A stretch of 48,763 nucleotides of DNA from Candidatus Omnitrophota bacterium. Lineage in GTDB: Bacteria; Omnitrophota; Gorgyraeia; Gygaellales; Gygaellaceae. This document shows positions 1-7,584 of this stretch, in pieces. Where the stretch lies: NCBI GenBank assembly GCA_018400015.1, contig JAGYNB010000005.1, forward strand, positions 1 through 48,763, read 5' to 3'. Each line of letters opens with the position of its first letter. Position 1 is the stretch's first letter. The position numbers were made by a program, and so were the translations under genes. The notes below the pieces were generated by a model. It did no database searches. It saw only the letters and a program-made list of their open reading frames with translations, and was not told the origin of the DNA.

Positions 1-90
1 TTTTATAATTTTCCTTCAGGCCTGGTTCTTTACTGGTTATGCAATAGCGTATTTACTACAATCGCACAATGGAAAACCTTACAGAAATAG
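1..90 (+). CDS. yidC: YidC membrane insertase, C-terminal fragment
   Basis: The window opens inside a reading frame that ends at TAG 88-90. Its 29 visible residues include FPSGLVLYWLCNSVF, the strongly conserved last transmembrane segment of YidC/Oxa1 insertases, followed by a short polar tail ending WKTLQK. YidC inserts and folds inner-membrane proteins with or without the Sec translocon. The rest of the gene lies upstream of the window. The end of the gene overlaps the downstream jag-like start by 22 bases, consistent with translational coupling and with the common yidC-jag order near bacterial origins. Confidence 0.88.
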   Translation, partial: FYNFPSGLVLYWLCNSVFTTIAQWKTLQK

Positions 91-272
91 AATCAACTGG
101 AAAAACCACACAAGAAGCTATTCACAATGCGCTGCAAATTCTAAAACTTCCAAAATCTAAAGTCAAGATAAAGGTTTTATCCGAAGAAGAAAAAGGTCTG
201 TTTGGAATGCCAGGATCTAAATTAGCAAAGATTAGAGCAACAGTTATATCAAAAACACAAGAGAAAAAATAA
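69..272 (+). CDS. Jag N-terminal domain protein (stand-alone)
   Basis: This 67-residue protein matches the Jag_N domain, the N-terminal part of SpoIIIJ-associated protein Jag/KhpB. Visible hallmarks are an acidic TGKTTQEAIHNAL helix and the EEEKGLFGMPGSKLAKIRA strand region, where the family has a characteristic GLFG segment. Full-length Jag continues with a KH and an R3H RNA-binding domain of about 140 more residues. Here TAA follows at 270-272 and no KH or R3H frame is seen in the next 190 bases. It starts inside yidC. It may be a genuinely minimal Jag that binds a partner without binding RNA, or a remnant whose RNA-binding half has been lost or lies elsewhere. Confidence 0.8.
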   Translation: MENLTEIESTGKTTQEAIHNALQILKLPKSKVKIKVLSEEEKGLFGMPGSKLAKIRATVISKTQEKK

Positions 273-287
273 TTAATATAAGGCAAT

Positions 288-311
288 AAAATGTTTCACG
301 TGAAACATTTT
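288..311. promoter_or_regulatory. parS: parS centromere site 1
   Basis: TGTTTCACGTGAAACA at 292-307 is identical to the bacterial parS consensus bound by chromosomal ParB. The palindrome extends outward as AAAA/TTTT to a perfect 24-base inverted repeat over 288-311. It lies 15 bases after the jag-like stop and upstream of parA, as expected for an origin-proximal ParABS locus. Confidence 0.93.
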
Positions 312-391
312 CATAAGACCTTATATATCAAATAGTTATAAGCACAACAAAATTTTAACTGTTGGTTTTGGCTGTTTTTTTGACATTTTTC

Positions 392-421
392 TTGACATTT
401 ATTTGTATTTATAGGTATATT
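392..421 (+). promoter_or_regulatory. Predicted promoter of parAB
   Basis: TTGACA at 392-397 and TATATT at 416-421 are separated by 18 bases, a sigma-70-like arrangement. A second TTGACA occurs at 380-385. The predicted start near 428 would place the second parS inside the 5' leader, so ParB spreading from parS could repress its own operon. Start site and regulation are inferred. Confidence 0.55.
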
Positions 422-436
422 ATAAATAATAAACGA

Positions 437-452
437 TGTTTCACGTGAAACA
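437..452. promoter_or_regulatory. parS: parS centromere site 2
   Basis: A second exact copy of the 16-base parS consensus TGTTTCACGTGAAACA ends 13 bases before the parA start codon. The two sites are 145 bases apart (centre to centre), which gives ParB two nucleation points between the jag-like gene and parA. Confidence 0.93.
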
Positions 453-465
453 TATACTTTAAAAT

Positions 466-1299
466 ATGAAAAAAATAATTGCAATATGTAATCAAAAAGG
501 CGGAACAGGCAAGACCACGTCAGCAGTTAATATCAGTGCATTTTTAGCACTTGCCGGTAGAAAGGTCTTGCTTGTGGATTTAGACCCTCAAGCAAACGCT
601 ACTAGCGGGGTTGGCGTAGATAAGAAACAAGTGAAAAAAAGCATTTATCACGTTATGCTTGAAGGTATTGATTCAAAAGAGGTTATAGTCGAAACAGATG
701 TTAAAAATCTTTTTTTGATCCCAGCCAATGTAGATTTGACTGGTGCTGAAGTTGAGCTTGTGGCGCAAATGAGCAGGGAAAATAGGCTTAAAAAGGCGTT
801 TGAACAGACAAAAGACGAATTTGATTTTTTAATTATTGATTGTCCGCCATCTTTGGGGCTTTTGACTATTAATGCATTGACAGCTGCAGATTCGGTAATC
901 GTACCAGTGCAATGCGAGTACTATGCTTTAGAAGGCCTATCACAGCTTACCAGTACTATTGAACTGGTCAGAGATAATCTAAATTCAAGTCTTGAAGTAG
1001 AAGGCGTGCTGCTTACCATGGCAGATTTTAGAACTAATCTTACAAAAGAAGTTATTCAGGAAGCAAGAAATTTCTTTAAAGAAAAAGTATATAAAACTGT
1101 TATTCCAAGAAACATCCGTTTAAGCGAAGCACCAAGTTTTGGTAAGCCTATATTTTTATATGATAAAGATTCTATTGGCACAAAGAAATACTGGGAGCTC
1201 GCCTGTGAAATGTTACATAACTCTTTGTCTAACAATGAGTTACCCGAAATAGAGCTTAATGAAAGAAGTAAACCTTCAATAATCAAAGAGGGAGCGTAA
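466..1299 (+). CDS. parA: Chromosome-partitioning ATPase ParA (Soj)
   Basis: ParA is the ATP-dependent DNA-binding partner of ParB that moves duplicated origins apart. The 277-residue protein starts with a deviant Walker A box, KGGTGKTTSAVN (about residues 11-22), has DLDPQANAT as the A' box, and DFLIIDCPPSLG as Walker B. The length is normal for chromosomal Soj-type ParA, and there is no N-terminal HTH of the plasmid type. No clear ribosome site precedes the ATG, where the parS site occupies the leader. parB follows after one base, so the two are an operon. Confidence 0.95.
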   Translation: MKKIIAICNQKGGTGKTTSAVNISAFLALAGRKVLLVDLDPQANATSGVGVDKKQVKKSIYHVMLEGIDSKEVIVETDVKNLFLIPANVDLTGAEVELVAQMSRENRLKKAFEQTKDEFDFLIIDCPPSLGLLTINALTAADSVIVPVQCEYYALEGLSQLTSTIELVRDNLNSSLEVEGVLLTMADFRTNLTKEVIQEARNFFKEKVYKTVIPRNIRLSEAPSFGKPIFLYDKDSIGTKKYWELACEMLHNSLSNNELPEIELNERSKPSIIKEGA

Positions 1300-1300
1300 A

Positions 1301-2149
1301 ATGGAAAGAAAGGTTTTAGGTAAAGGTATTAATGCTTTGATTCCCGAAAGAAGCGTTAAAAAGGAAGATTCTGGCGCAGTAGTCTTGGATGTAAAGTCGA
1401 TTAAACCAAATGCAAATCAGCCAAGAACTGATTTTGACGAAGACAGTCTTACTGAACTTGTCGCATCGATTAAAGAAAAAGGTTTTATTCAGCCAGTAGT
1501 AGTACGTAAGTCTGCTGACGGGTATGAGTTGATTGCCGGAGAACGAAGGCTGCGGGCGGCAAAAAAATTAAACTTAGAGACAATACCCGCGGTTGTAAAA
1601 GATATAAGCGACAGAGCGTCTTTAGAGCTTGCATTAATTGAAAATATTCAAAGAGACGACCTTAATCCTTTAGAAGAGGCAGCTGCTTACCAAATGCTTG
1701 TTGATAAATTCCAGATCACCCAAGAAGAAATTAGTAAAACCGTTGGAAAATCCAGGCCATATATAAGCAACATGTTAAGGCTTTTAAAGTTGCCCAAACA
1801 AGTGCAGCGGGCAATAGGATCAGGCCAAATTACATACGGCCACGGAAAAGCTTTATTGGAAATTGAAAACATTGATGAGCAGATTAAATTATTGAAGCAG
1901 ATAATTTCTATGTCGTTATCCGTAAGAGAGCTCGAAGGCATAGTTTATCAAAAACGTAAACCCAAACAAATAAGCGCAAAGACAAAAAATATCCAAAATC
2001 CAGATGTTATACTTGTGCAGGAAAAGCTGCAGCGTTATTTAGGCACAAAAGTGAGAATATCTTCAGGCCGCAAAAGAGGCTCGATAAAAATCGATTTTTA
2101 TTCGTTCAGCGATCTAGAACGAATTGTAAATTTAATTAGTCACAGATAA
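1301..2149 (+). CDS. parB: Chromosome-partitioning protein ParB (Spo0J)
   Basis: ParB binds the parS sites upstream of this operon and spreads as a CTP-dependent clamp. The protein (282 residues) has the N-terminal ParB/Srx fold with PNANQPRTDFDE and the CTP-binding motif GERRLRAAK. A central HTH (SKTVGKSRPYISNMLRLL) and a C-terminal dimerisation region follow. The length is typical. The ATG is one base after the parA stop, with an AGAGGGAG ribosome site inside the end of parA. Confidence 0.95.
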   Translation: MERKVLGKGINALIPERSVKKEDSGAVVLDVKSIKPNANQPRTDFDEDSLTELVASIKEKGFIQPVVVRKSADGYELIAGERRLRAAKKLNLETIPAVVKDISDRASLELALIENIQRDDLNPLEEAAAYQMLVDKFQITQEEISKTVGKSRPYISNMLRLLKLPKQVQRAIGSGQITYGHGKALLEIENIDEQIKLLKQIISMSLSVRELEGIVYQKRKPKQISAKTKNIQNPDVILVQEKLQRYLGTKVRISSGRKRGSIKIDFYSFSDLERIVNLISHR

Positions 2150-2160
2150 AGGGAGGATCT

Positions 2161-2664
2161 ATGCAGGAGGCAACGTTAATTTTAATTAAACCGGACGGGC
2201 TTAAAAAATCTTTGACCGGTAATATTCTAACCCGTCTTTCGGAAACAAAACTAGAGATCGCCGCAGCTAAAATGGTTAGAGTGTCGGAACATTTAGCAAG
2301 AGAGCACTATAAACATTTAATGGATCAGCCTTTTTTCCCGGAGCTGATAAAATATTTGCAGGGAGATCTGCATGACCGTAAGAAAGTGATGGCGCTTGTT
2401 TATTGGGGTGAAGATTCCATAAAAAAATGCCGTCAGCTTGCCGGGGCAACTAATCCTGAAGAAGCCGAGTCGACTTCTATCAGGGGTGCATACGGCAGAA
2501 TTACTACCCAAGGCCTTTATGAAAACGTTATACATGTATCAAGCGATACTTCCGAAGCAGAACGGGAGATCAAGCTTTGGTTTTCACCGGAGGAAATAAT
2601 TTTCGACATGTATCCTTTTAAAGAAGCCTTAATAAGAGAAACCAAAAAATTGGTTTGGGTATGA
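2161..2664 (+). CDS. ndk: Nucleoside-diphosphate kinase
   Basis: Ndk transfers the gamma phosphate of ATP to other nucleoside diphosphates through a phosphohistidine. The N-terminal TLILIKPDGLKK and the late SIRGAYGRI and ENVIHVSSD segments are family hallmarks, and the His in NVIH is the catalytic residue. At 167 residues it exceeds the usual 135-150. The excess seems to be a longer central region (roughly residues 55-85) and an extended C-terminus. A GGGAGG ribosome site precedes the ATG, 11 bases after parB. Confidence 0.93.
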   Translation: MQEATLILIKPDGLKKSLTGNILTRLSETKLEIAAAKMVRVSEHLAREHYKHLMDQPFFPELIKYLQGDLHDRKKVMALVYWGEDSIKKCRQLAGATNPEEAESTSIRGAYGRITTQGLYENVIHVSSDTSEAEREIKLWFSPEEIIFDMYPFKEALIRETKKLVWV

Positions 2665-2677
2665 TAAGGAGCTAAAT

Positions 2678-3508
2678 ATGTTAAGAAGCATGACTGCTTA
2701 TGCCCACAAGGAACTTAAAACCGATTGGGGTAAAATTATCGTAGAAATAAAATCTTTAAATCACCGATTCTTAGATGTGGTATACCATTTGCCTCAAGGT
2801 TTTTTGTTTTTGGAGGAGGATGTGTCGCGGCAGATACGTTCAGAGATCTCTCGAGGAAGAGTTAATTATTACTTGTCTTTTTCGCCAGGACCAAAGGAAA
2901 ATGTGGTTATCCGTAAGGATTTAATTAAGAGTTATTTAAAACAAATGAAAGGATTATCAAGGTTAGGTTTAAAAAGTTTTTCTGACACACAGAGTATTTT
3001 GCATCTTCCGGGAGTGCTCGCTTTGGAAATCGACGATAAGTTTAAACAAAACATAAGAAGACAAGTAGAGCGTTTAACGCTCTCCGCGATAGAAGAACTT
3101 TTGCATAAAAAATCAAAAGAAGGCAAAAGTACTCGTCTCGATATTGAGCGTATGCTTTCAACTATGAATTCTCTTGTGCAAAAAATTATGAAAAACACAA
3201 AAGCAAATGTTAGAAAATATCGAGGTATTATTAGGGATGACGAACGTTTCAGCGAAAAATTGAACGCCATGGACGTTCATGAAGAAATTCAAAGACTGAG
3301 TTTTCACATTAAAAACACAAGACAGGCTTTAAAGAAAAATTCTTTTGAAAGCGGCACAGGGAAAGAGCTAAGTTTTGTCACTCAGGAGATGCAAAGAGAG
3401 ATAAATACACTTGGTGCTAAGAGCGCAGACAAACAGATATCCGTTGATGTAATAAAGATAAAAAGTCTTATTGAAAAAATTCGGGAGCAGCTTCAAAATG
3501 TCGAATAA
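2678..3508 (+). CDS. yicC: YicC-family endoribonuclease
   Basis: The 276-residue protein begins MLRSMTAYAHKE and contains EIKSLNHRFLDV, both typical of the YicC-like N-terminal domain. The C-terminal half (DVHEEIQRLSFHI, FVTQEMQREINTLGAKS) matches the DUF1732 domain. E. coli YicC is reported to be an RNA endonuclease that helps degrade the small RNA RyhB. Here the gene sits directly before gmk and rpoZ, a widely conserved order. AAGGAG lies upstream of the start. Confidence 0.9.
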   Translation: MLRSMTAYAHKELKTDWGKIIVEIKSLNHRFLDVVYHLPQGFLFLEEDVSRQIRSEISRGRVNYYLSFSPGPKENVVIRKDLIKSYLKQMKGLSRLGLKSFSDTQSILHLPGVLALEIDDKFKQNIRRQVERLTLSAIEELLHKKSKEGKSTRLDIERMLSTMNSLVQKIMKNTKANVRKYRGIIRDDERFSEKLNAMDVHEEIQRLSFHIKNTRQALKKNSFESGTGKELSFVTQEMQREINTLGAKSADKQISVDVIKIKSLIEKIREQLQNVE

Positions 3509-4091
3509 GAAAAAAAAAGGATTAATTTTTGTTGTTTCTGGGCCGTCGGGCTCAGGGAAAACTACGTTGATAAAAAAGTTAATAGAAAGCAAAGGCTTTA
3601 AAAAAATCAAGAAAACTGTTTCTTTTACGACTAGGCCCAAACGCGCAAGTGAAAGACAAGGGCAGGATTATGATTTTATCGATGAAAGTGAATTTAAGAA
3701 AAGATTAAAAAAAGGTGATATTGTTGAATATACCAAATATCTCGATTTTTATTACGGCACCAGCAAAGATAGGCTAAATGCGATTATCGAAAAAGGACAC
3801 AATGCAATTCTTTGTTTGGACACCCGCGGGGCGTTCAATTTAAAAAAGGTTTTTAAAAATAGATGTGTTTTAATTTTTATCTTGCCTCCGTCAAAAAATG
3901 CGCTAAAATTAAGATTAAATTTTCGCAAGCGAGACACAAAAAAAGAGCTTAAAAAAAGATTGGAGATAGCAAAGCATGAAATTGCTGTTTCCGATAGATT
4001 CGATCATACTGTAGTTAATGATAAGATAGACAAGGCGCTACAGGAAATGAAAATAGTTACGGGATATTATTTAAAAAGGAGAGAGTGTTAA
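3498..4091 (+). CDS. gmk: Guanylate kinase
   Basis: Gmk converts GMP to GDP using ATP. From the ATG at 3498 the protein is 197 residues and reads MSNKKKKGLIFVVSGPSGSG, the P-loop being GPSGSGKTT. SFTTRPKRASERQGQDYDFI is the GMP-binding segment. An upstream in-frame ATG at 3471 would add nine residues of unlikely sequence inside yicC. The chosen start overlaps yicC by 11 bases with GGGAG upstream, suggesting coupling. The C-terminal lid has many lysines, but all key motifs are intact. Confidence 0.93.
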   Translation: MSNKKKKGLIFVVSGPSGSGKTTLIKKLIESKGFKKIKKTVSFTTRPKRASERQGQDYDFIDESEFKKRLKKGDIVEYTKYLDFYYGTSKDRLNAIIEKGHNAILCLDTRGAFNLKKVFKNRCVLIFILPPSKNALKLRLNFRKRDTKKELKKRLEIAKHEIAVSDRFDHTVVNDKIDKALQEMKIVTGYYLKRREC

Positions 4092-4092
4092 T

Positions 4093-4308
4093 ATGCACAC
4101 AGCATTAGAAAATTTATTGGATAAGGCAAATGATTCCGTTTATAAGCTTGTGGTAATGACAGCTAAGCGGGCTTTGGAGATTGCCGAAGGGGCTGTTAAG
4201 CTGGTAGAGGTTAGCGCGGAAGAAAAGCCTGTAAGCGTTGCTTTGAAAGAAATCGCAGCAGGAAAAGTTTTTTGTTGCGCGCCCAAAAGCGGCAAAAAAA
4301 AATCCTAG
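4093..4308 (+). CDS. rpoZ: RNA polymerase omega subunit
   Basis: Omega promotes assembly of the RNA polymerase core. The 71-residue protein has the pattern NDSVYKLVVMTAKRALEIAEG, in which the family normally shows a YxLVxxxAKRAxxI helix. VALKEIAAGKV matches the second conserved helix. Placement directly behind gmk reproduces the gmk-rpoZ order seen in many phyla. The C-terminus is short and lysine rich. One base separates it from gmk, and a GGAGAG ribosome site lies in the end of gmk. Confidence 0.88.
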   Translation: MHTALENLLDKANDSVYKLVVMTAKRALEIAEGAVKLVEVSAEEKPVSVALKEIAAGKVFCCAPKSGKKKS

Positions 4309-4854
4309 ATGGAAAACAATAAAAAAACAGTTGTTCTTGGCATAACTGCAAGTATTGCTGCTTATAAAGGTTTGGATTTGGTTTCAAGACTTAAAAAAAG
4401 TGGTTATAATGTGGTCGTGGTTATGACTAAGAATAGCCTTAATTTTGTAGGAGTTTTGAGTTTTCAGGCTTTATCCGGCAATAAGGTGCATACGGATTTA
4501 TTTTGCACTCCCGAAGATTACAGGGCAGAACACATATCTTTAGCTGATCAGGCAGATTTAGTTTTGGTCGCTCCGGCAAGTTGCAATATTATTGCTAAGG
4601 TTGCAAATGGGCTGTGTGACGATTTATTAAGCAGTATTATTTGTGTGGCCAAGCTCCCTGTAGTGTTTGCTCCGGCAATGAATGACAGAATGTTTAATAA
4701 TAAAGTTACACAAGAAAACATAGCAAAACTAAAAAAATTAAACTACGGTTTTATCGGTCCGACTATCGGCAGGCTTGCTTGTAGCAAAGATGCTGTTGGG
4801 CGTTTGGAAAGCACAGATGTTATTGCGGCAGAGGTAAAAAAAATATTAGGTTAG
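4309..4854 (+). CDS. coaC: Phosphopantothenoylcysteine decarboxylase (CoaC flavoprotein), unfused
   Basis: This 181-residue HFCD-family flavoprotein removes the carboxyl group of phosphopantothenoylcysteine in coenzyme A synthesis. GITASIAAYKGLDLVSRL starts the Rossmann fold. AEHISLADQADLVLVAPAS carries the catalytic His. PAMNDRMF is the substrate-binding PxMNxxMW-like motif, and GRLACSKDAVGRL supplies the reactive Cys. In most bacteria this domain is the first half of a fused CoaBC of about 400 residues. Here the frame stops and tRNA genes follow, so the ligase half (CoaB) must be encoded elsewhere. The ATG directly abuts the rpoZ stop. Confidence 0.88.
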   Translation: MENNKKTVVLGITASIAAYKGLDLVSRLKKSGYNVVVVMTKNSLNFVGVLSFQALSGNKVHTDLFCTPEDYRAEHISLADQADLVLVAPASCNIIAKVANGLCDDLLSSIICVAKLPVVFAPAMNDRMFNNKVTQENIAKLKKLNYGFIGPTIGRLACSKDAVGRLESTDVIAAEVKKILG

Positions 4855-4858
4855 TTTT

Positions 4859-4930
4859 GGCGTGGTAGCCAAGTGGTAAGGCAGCGGTCTGCAAAATCGC
4901 TATTCACCGGTTCAAGTCCGGTCCACGCCT
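4859..4930 (+). tRNA. tRNA-Cys (GCA)
   Basis: The 72-base cloverleaf has a 7-bp acceptor stem GGCGTGG/CCACGCC, an anticodon stem GCGGT/ATCGC with loop CTGCAAA (anticodon GCA), T-arm ACCGG-TTCAAGT-CCGGT, and discriminator U73 as expected for Cys. CCA is not encoded. It begins four bases after the coaC stop codon. Confidence 0.95.
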
Positions 4931-4942
4931 TTTGATAGAAGC

Positions 4943-5025
4943 GGGCAAGTGGTGGAATGGCATACACGATGGACTTAAAATCCATTGGTCGCAAGATCGT
5001 GAGGGTTCGACTCCCTCCTTGCCCA
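4943..5025 (+). tRNA. tRNA-Leu (TAA)
   Basis: This class II tRNA has acceptor GGGCAAG/CTTGCCC, anticodon stem ATGGA/TCCAT with loop CTTAAAA (anticodon TAA), a long variable arm GGTC-GCAA-GATC, and T-arm GAGGG-TTCGACT-CCCTC. The discriminator is A73 and no CCA is encoded. Confidence 0.95.
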
Positions 5026-5034
5026 AAATTATGT

Positions 5035-5111
5035 GGGCTCATAGCTCAGTTGGTTAGAGCGTTTGCTTGACATGCAAAAGGTCAGAGGTTCAAGTCCTCT
5101 TGGGCCCACCA
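5035..5111 (+). tRNA. tRNA-Val (GAC)
   Basis: Acceptor GGGCTCA/TGGGCCC (one G-U pair), D-arm GCTC/GAGC, anticodon stem TTTGC/GCAAA with loop TTGACAT (anticodon GAC), T-arm AGAGG-TTCAAGT-CCTCT and A73. CCA is encoded at 5109-5111, unlike the two preceding tRNAs. It is the last of the cluster before thrS. Confidence 0.95.
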
Positions 5112-5123
5112 CTATAATTATTT

Positions 5124-6848
5124 ATGGAAACAAAATTGGAAACAATCAGGCATTCTTGTTCGCATATTATGGCAATGGCCGTAAAGCAATTATGGCCTGA
5201 TGCTAAACTCGGCATCGGTCCTGCTATCGAGAACGGATTTTATTATGATTTTGACAAGAAAGAACCTTTTACCGAAGACGACCTTGTTTTAATAGAAAAC
5301 AAGATGAAAGAAATCATTAAAAATGATTTTCCTTTTATGAGGCAAGAGCTTTCTAAAGATGAAGCGCTAAGGTTGTTGGGCGAGAAAAAAGAAGATTATA
5401 AACTGGAGCTGGTTAAGAAAATACCCGATGAAAAGGTTTCTTTTTACAGAACAGGAGATGATTTTGTCGATCTTTGCCGCGGACCGCATATAAATTCGAC
5501 CTCAGAAATTAGATTTTTTAAGCTTCTTTCTGTGGCCGGAGCGTATTGGCACGGGCTTGAGACAAATCCCATGCTGCAGAGAATTTACGGAACATGTTTT
5601 AATACAAAAAAAGAGCTTGATGATTATTTAAAAGGGATAGAAGAGGCAAAAAAAAGAGACCACAGAAAACTTGGACCCGCACTAGAGCTATTTGATATAT
5701 ATCATCAGGAGGCTGGTTCAGGGCTGGTGTTTTATTCTCCCAACGGAGCGATTCTACGCAGCATTATCGAGGATTATGAAAAAAAAGAGCATCTTAAAAG
5801 AGGCTATGAGCTGGTTATCACGCCCCATATTATGCAATCGGGTCTTTGGAAGAAAAGCGGCCACTACGATTATTACAAAGAAAACATGTACACATTTAAC
5901 GTCGAAGACAAGGAGTTTGTTTTAAAGCCGATGAATTGTCCTGGGCACATGTTGATTTACCAGTCAAAATTGAGAAGCTATAGAGAATTCCCTTTGAGGT
6001 TTTTTGAGTTGGGCACTGTTTACCGTCATGAAAAAGCCGGGGTTTTACACGGACTTCTTCGTGTAAGAGGTTTTACTCAAGACGATGCGCATATATTTTG
6101 TAAAAGAGAACAACTTAACGATGAAGTAGCCGCAGTTTTAGATTTTGTTGAAGACGTGCTATCGGATTTTGGGTTTAATGATTTTTACGCAGAGCTTAGC
6201 ACACGTCCGGAAAAGTATATTGGCGAAGATAGCGATTGGCAAATGGCAACAGAGATATTAAAGACAGCATTAGAAAAAAAGAAGTGGGGTTTTGATATTA
6301 ATGAGGGCGAAGGTGCTTTCTATGGGCCAAAAATAGATATAAAACTTAAAGATGCTCTTTCCAGGAGCTGGCAGTGTGCAACCATTCAGTGTGATTTTGC
6401 TCTTCCAAAGAGATTTAATCTTTGCTATACCGATACCGATGGTGCGCAAAAACAACCGATTATGATCCACAGGGTTATCTTAGGCAGTATCGAACGTTTT
6501 ATCGGCACGTTAGTCGAACATTATGCTGGTAATTTTCCTGTTTGGCTTGCTCCGGTTCAGGCGACGGTGATTCCTATAACCGATAAACAGGCTGATTATG
6601 CAAAAAAGATAGAAAAAACATTATTAGAGAAAGATATTCGTTGTGTGCTGGATAAAACTAACGAAACGTTAAACAAGAAAATCAGAAAAGCCGAACTTGA
6701 AAAAATCCCTTACTTGATTGTGTTGGGAGAAAGAGAAGTTGCCGGCAATATGGTTTCCATAAGGGCAAGGAAGTCGAAAACTGTCAGCTCCTTGAGCCTA
6801 GATGATTTTATAAAAAAGATAAAAGAAGAGATTAATAACAAACATTAA
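5124..6848 (+). CDS. thrS: Threonine-tRNA ligase lacking the TGS domain
   Basis: ThrS charges tRNA-Thr. The 574-residue protein starts directly in the second editing domain, whose metal site shows as HSCSH (residues 10-14). The class II catalytic core follows: motif 2 near TVYRHEKAGVLHGLLRVRGF with the zinc ligands Cys (MNCPGHM) and His. The C-terminal anticodon-binding domain starts around WLAPVQATVIPI. Typical enzymes have about 640 residues because of a 60-residue N-terminal TGS domain, which is absent here. No in-frame start is available upstream because tRNA-Val ends 12 bases before the ATG. It heads the classical thrS-infC-rpmI-rplT cluster. Confidence 0.94.
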   Translation: METKLETIRHSCSHIMAMAVKQLWPDAKLGIGPAIENGFYYDFDKKEPFTEDDLVLIENKMKEIIKNDFPFMRQELSKDEALRLLGEKKEDYKLELVKKIPDEKVSFYRTGDDFVDLCRGPHINSTSEIRFFKLLSVAGAYWHGLETNPMLQRIYGTCFNTKKELDDYLKGIEEAKKRDHRKLGPALELFDIYHQEAGSGLVFYSPNGAILRSIIEDYEKKEHLKRGYELVITPHIMQSGLWKKSGHYDYYKENMYTFNVEDKEFVLKPMNCPGHMLIYQSKLRSYREFPLRFFELGTVYRHEKAGVLHGLLRVRGFTQDDAHIFCKREQLNDEVAAVLDFVEDVLSDFGFNDFYAELSTRPEKYIGEDSDWQMATEILKTALEKKKWGFDINEGEGAFYGPKIDIKLKDALSRSWQCATIQCDFALPKRFNLCYTDTDGAQKQPIMIHRVILGSIERFIGTLVEHYAGNFPVWLAPVQATVIPITDKQADYAKKIEKTLLEKDIRCVLDKTNETLNKKIRKAELEKIPYLIVLGEREVAGNMVSIRARKSKTVSSLSLDDFIKKIKEEINNKH

Positions 6849-6865
6849 TTTAGGAGGTGGTTTCT

Positions 6866-7375
6866 ATAAAAAAGTTTATCAGAATAAACGAAAGAATAAG
6901 AGCGAAGGAGGTAAGACTTATTGACCACGAAGGAAAACAGCTGGGTGTTTTTCCGGTATTTAAGGCCAATGAGCTTGCCAAGACCAATGAGCTTGATTTG
7001 GTTGAGGTTGCTCCAGAGGCAAAGCCGCCTGTTTGCAAGATTATGGATTTTAGCAAATATAAATATGAAGAAGAAAAAAAAGAACGCCATGCGAAAAAAC
7101 ATCAGCATCAAACTCAGCTTAAGGAAATAAGACTTCGCCCTCATATAGAAGAACATGATTATCAGGTAAAACTCAAACAGTTGGATAATTTTTTAAAGCT
7201 TAAACATAAAATTAAAGTATCAATGCGCTTTCGAGGCAGAGAAATGGCGCATGTTGAGTTGGGTAAAGATATAATTGATAGGATGATTAAAGATATCGGA
7301 GATAAGGGCCTGATTGAAAAACCGCCTTCTTTCGAAGGACGTATTATTAATATGGTAGTCGGTCCTAGTAAATAA
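6866..7375 (+). CDS. infC: Translation initiation factor IF-3 with probable ATA start
   Basis: IF-3 checks initiator tRNA-start codon pairing and keeps ribosomal subunits apart. The conserved N-terminus KKFIRINERIRAKEVRLID and the C-terminal domain (KEIRLRPHIEEHDYQVKL) are clear, giving about 169 residues. The only nearby standard start, GTG at 6857, lies within the ribosome site AGGAGGT (6852-6858). ATA at 6866 has ideal seven-base spacing. infC genes commonly use AUU, AUC or AUA so that IF-3 can repress its own translation, so I choose ATA. thrS ends 17 bases upstream. Confidence 0.9.
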   Translation: MKKFIRINERIRAKEVRLIDHEGKQLGVFPVFKANELAKTNELDLVEVAPEAKPPVCKIMDFSKYKYEEEKKERHAKKHQHQTQLKEIRLRPHIEEHDYQVKLKQLDNFLKLKHKIKVSMRFRGREMAHVELGKDIIDRMIKDIGDKGLIEKPPSFEGRIINMVVGPSK

Positions 7376-7389
7376 ACAGGGAAGGGAAA

Positions 7390-7584
7390 ATGAACAAATT
7401 AAAAACAAAAAGGGCAGTTAAAAAGAGATTTAAGCTTACGAAGAAAAAAATAAAGCACCATCGTGCAGGGAAAGGACATATTCTTACTAAAAAGAAGAGT
7501 AAAAGAAAAAGAAACTTAAGAAGAACCGCTTCCTTAAGTGGAGATAATGCAAAAATGATAAGGAGGGTTTTACCATATGGCTAA
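7390..7584 (+). CDS. rpmI: Ribosomal protein L35 (bL35)
   Basis: This 64-residue, very basic protein of the large subunit begins MNKLKTKRAVKKRFKLT and has the HRAGKGHILTKKK segment characteristic of bL35. It lies between infC and rplT in the usual order. Its last codons overlap the start of rplT by eight bases. A GGGAAGGG ribosome site precedes the ATG. Confidence 0.95.
   Translation: MNKLKTKRAVKKRFKLTKKKIKHHRAGKGHILTKKKSKRKRNLRRTASLSGDNAKMIRRVLPYG

Noticed and set aside
4851-5042. Minus-strand frame across the tRNA cluster
   Set aside because: It is the antisense of three clear tRNA genes; the same artefact occurs at 26346-26684 across tRNA-Gln.
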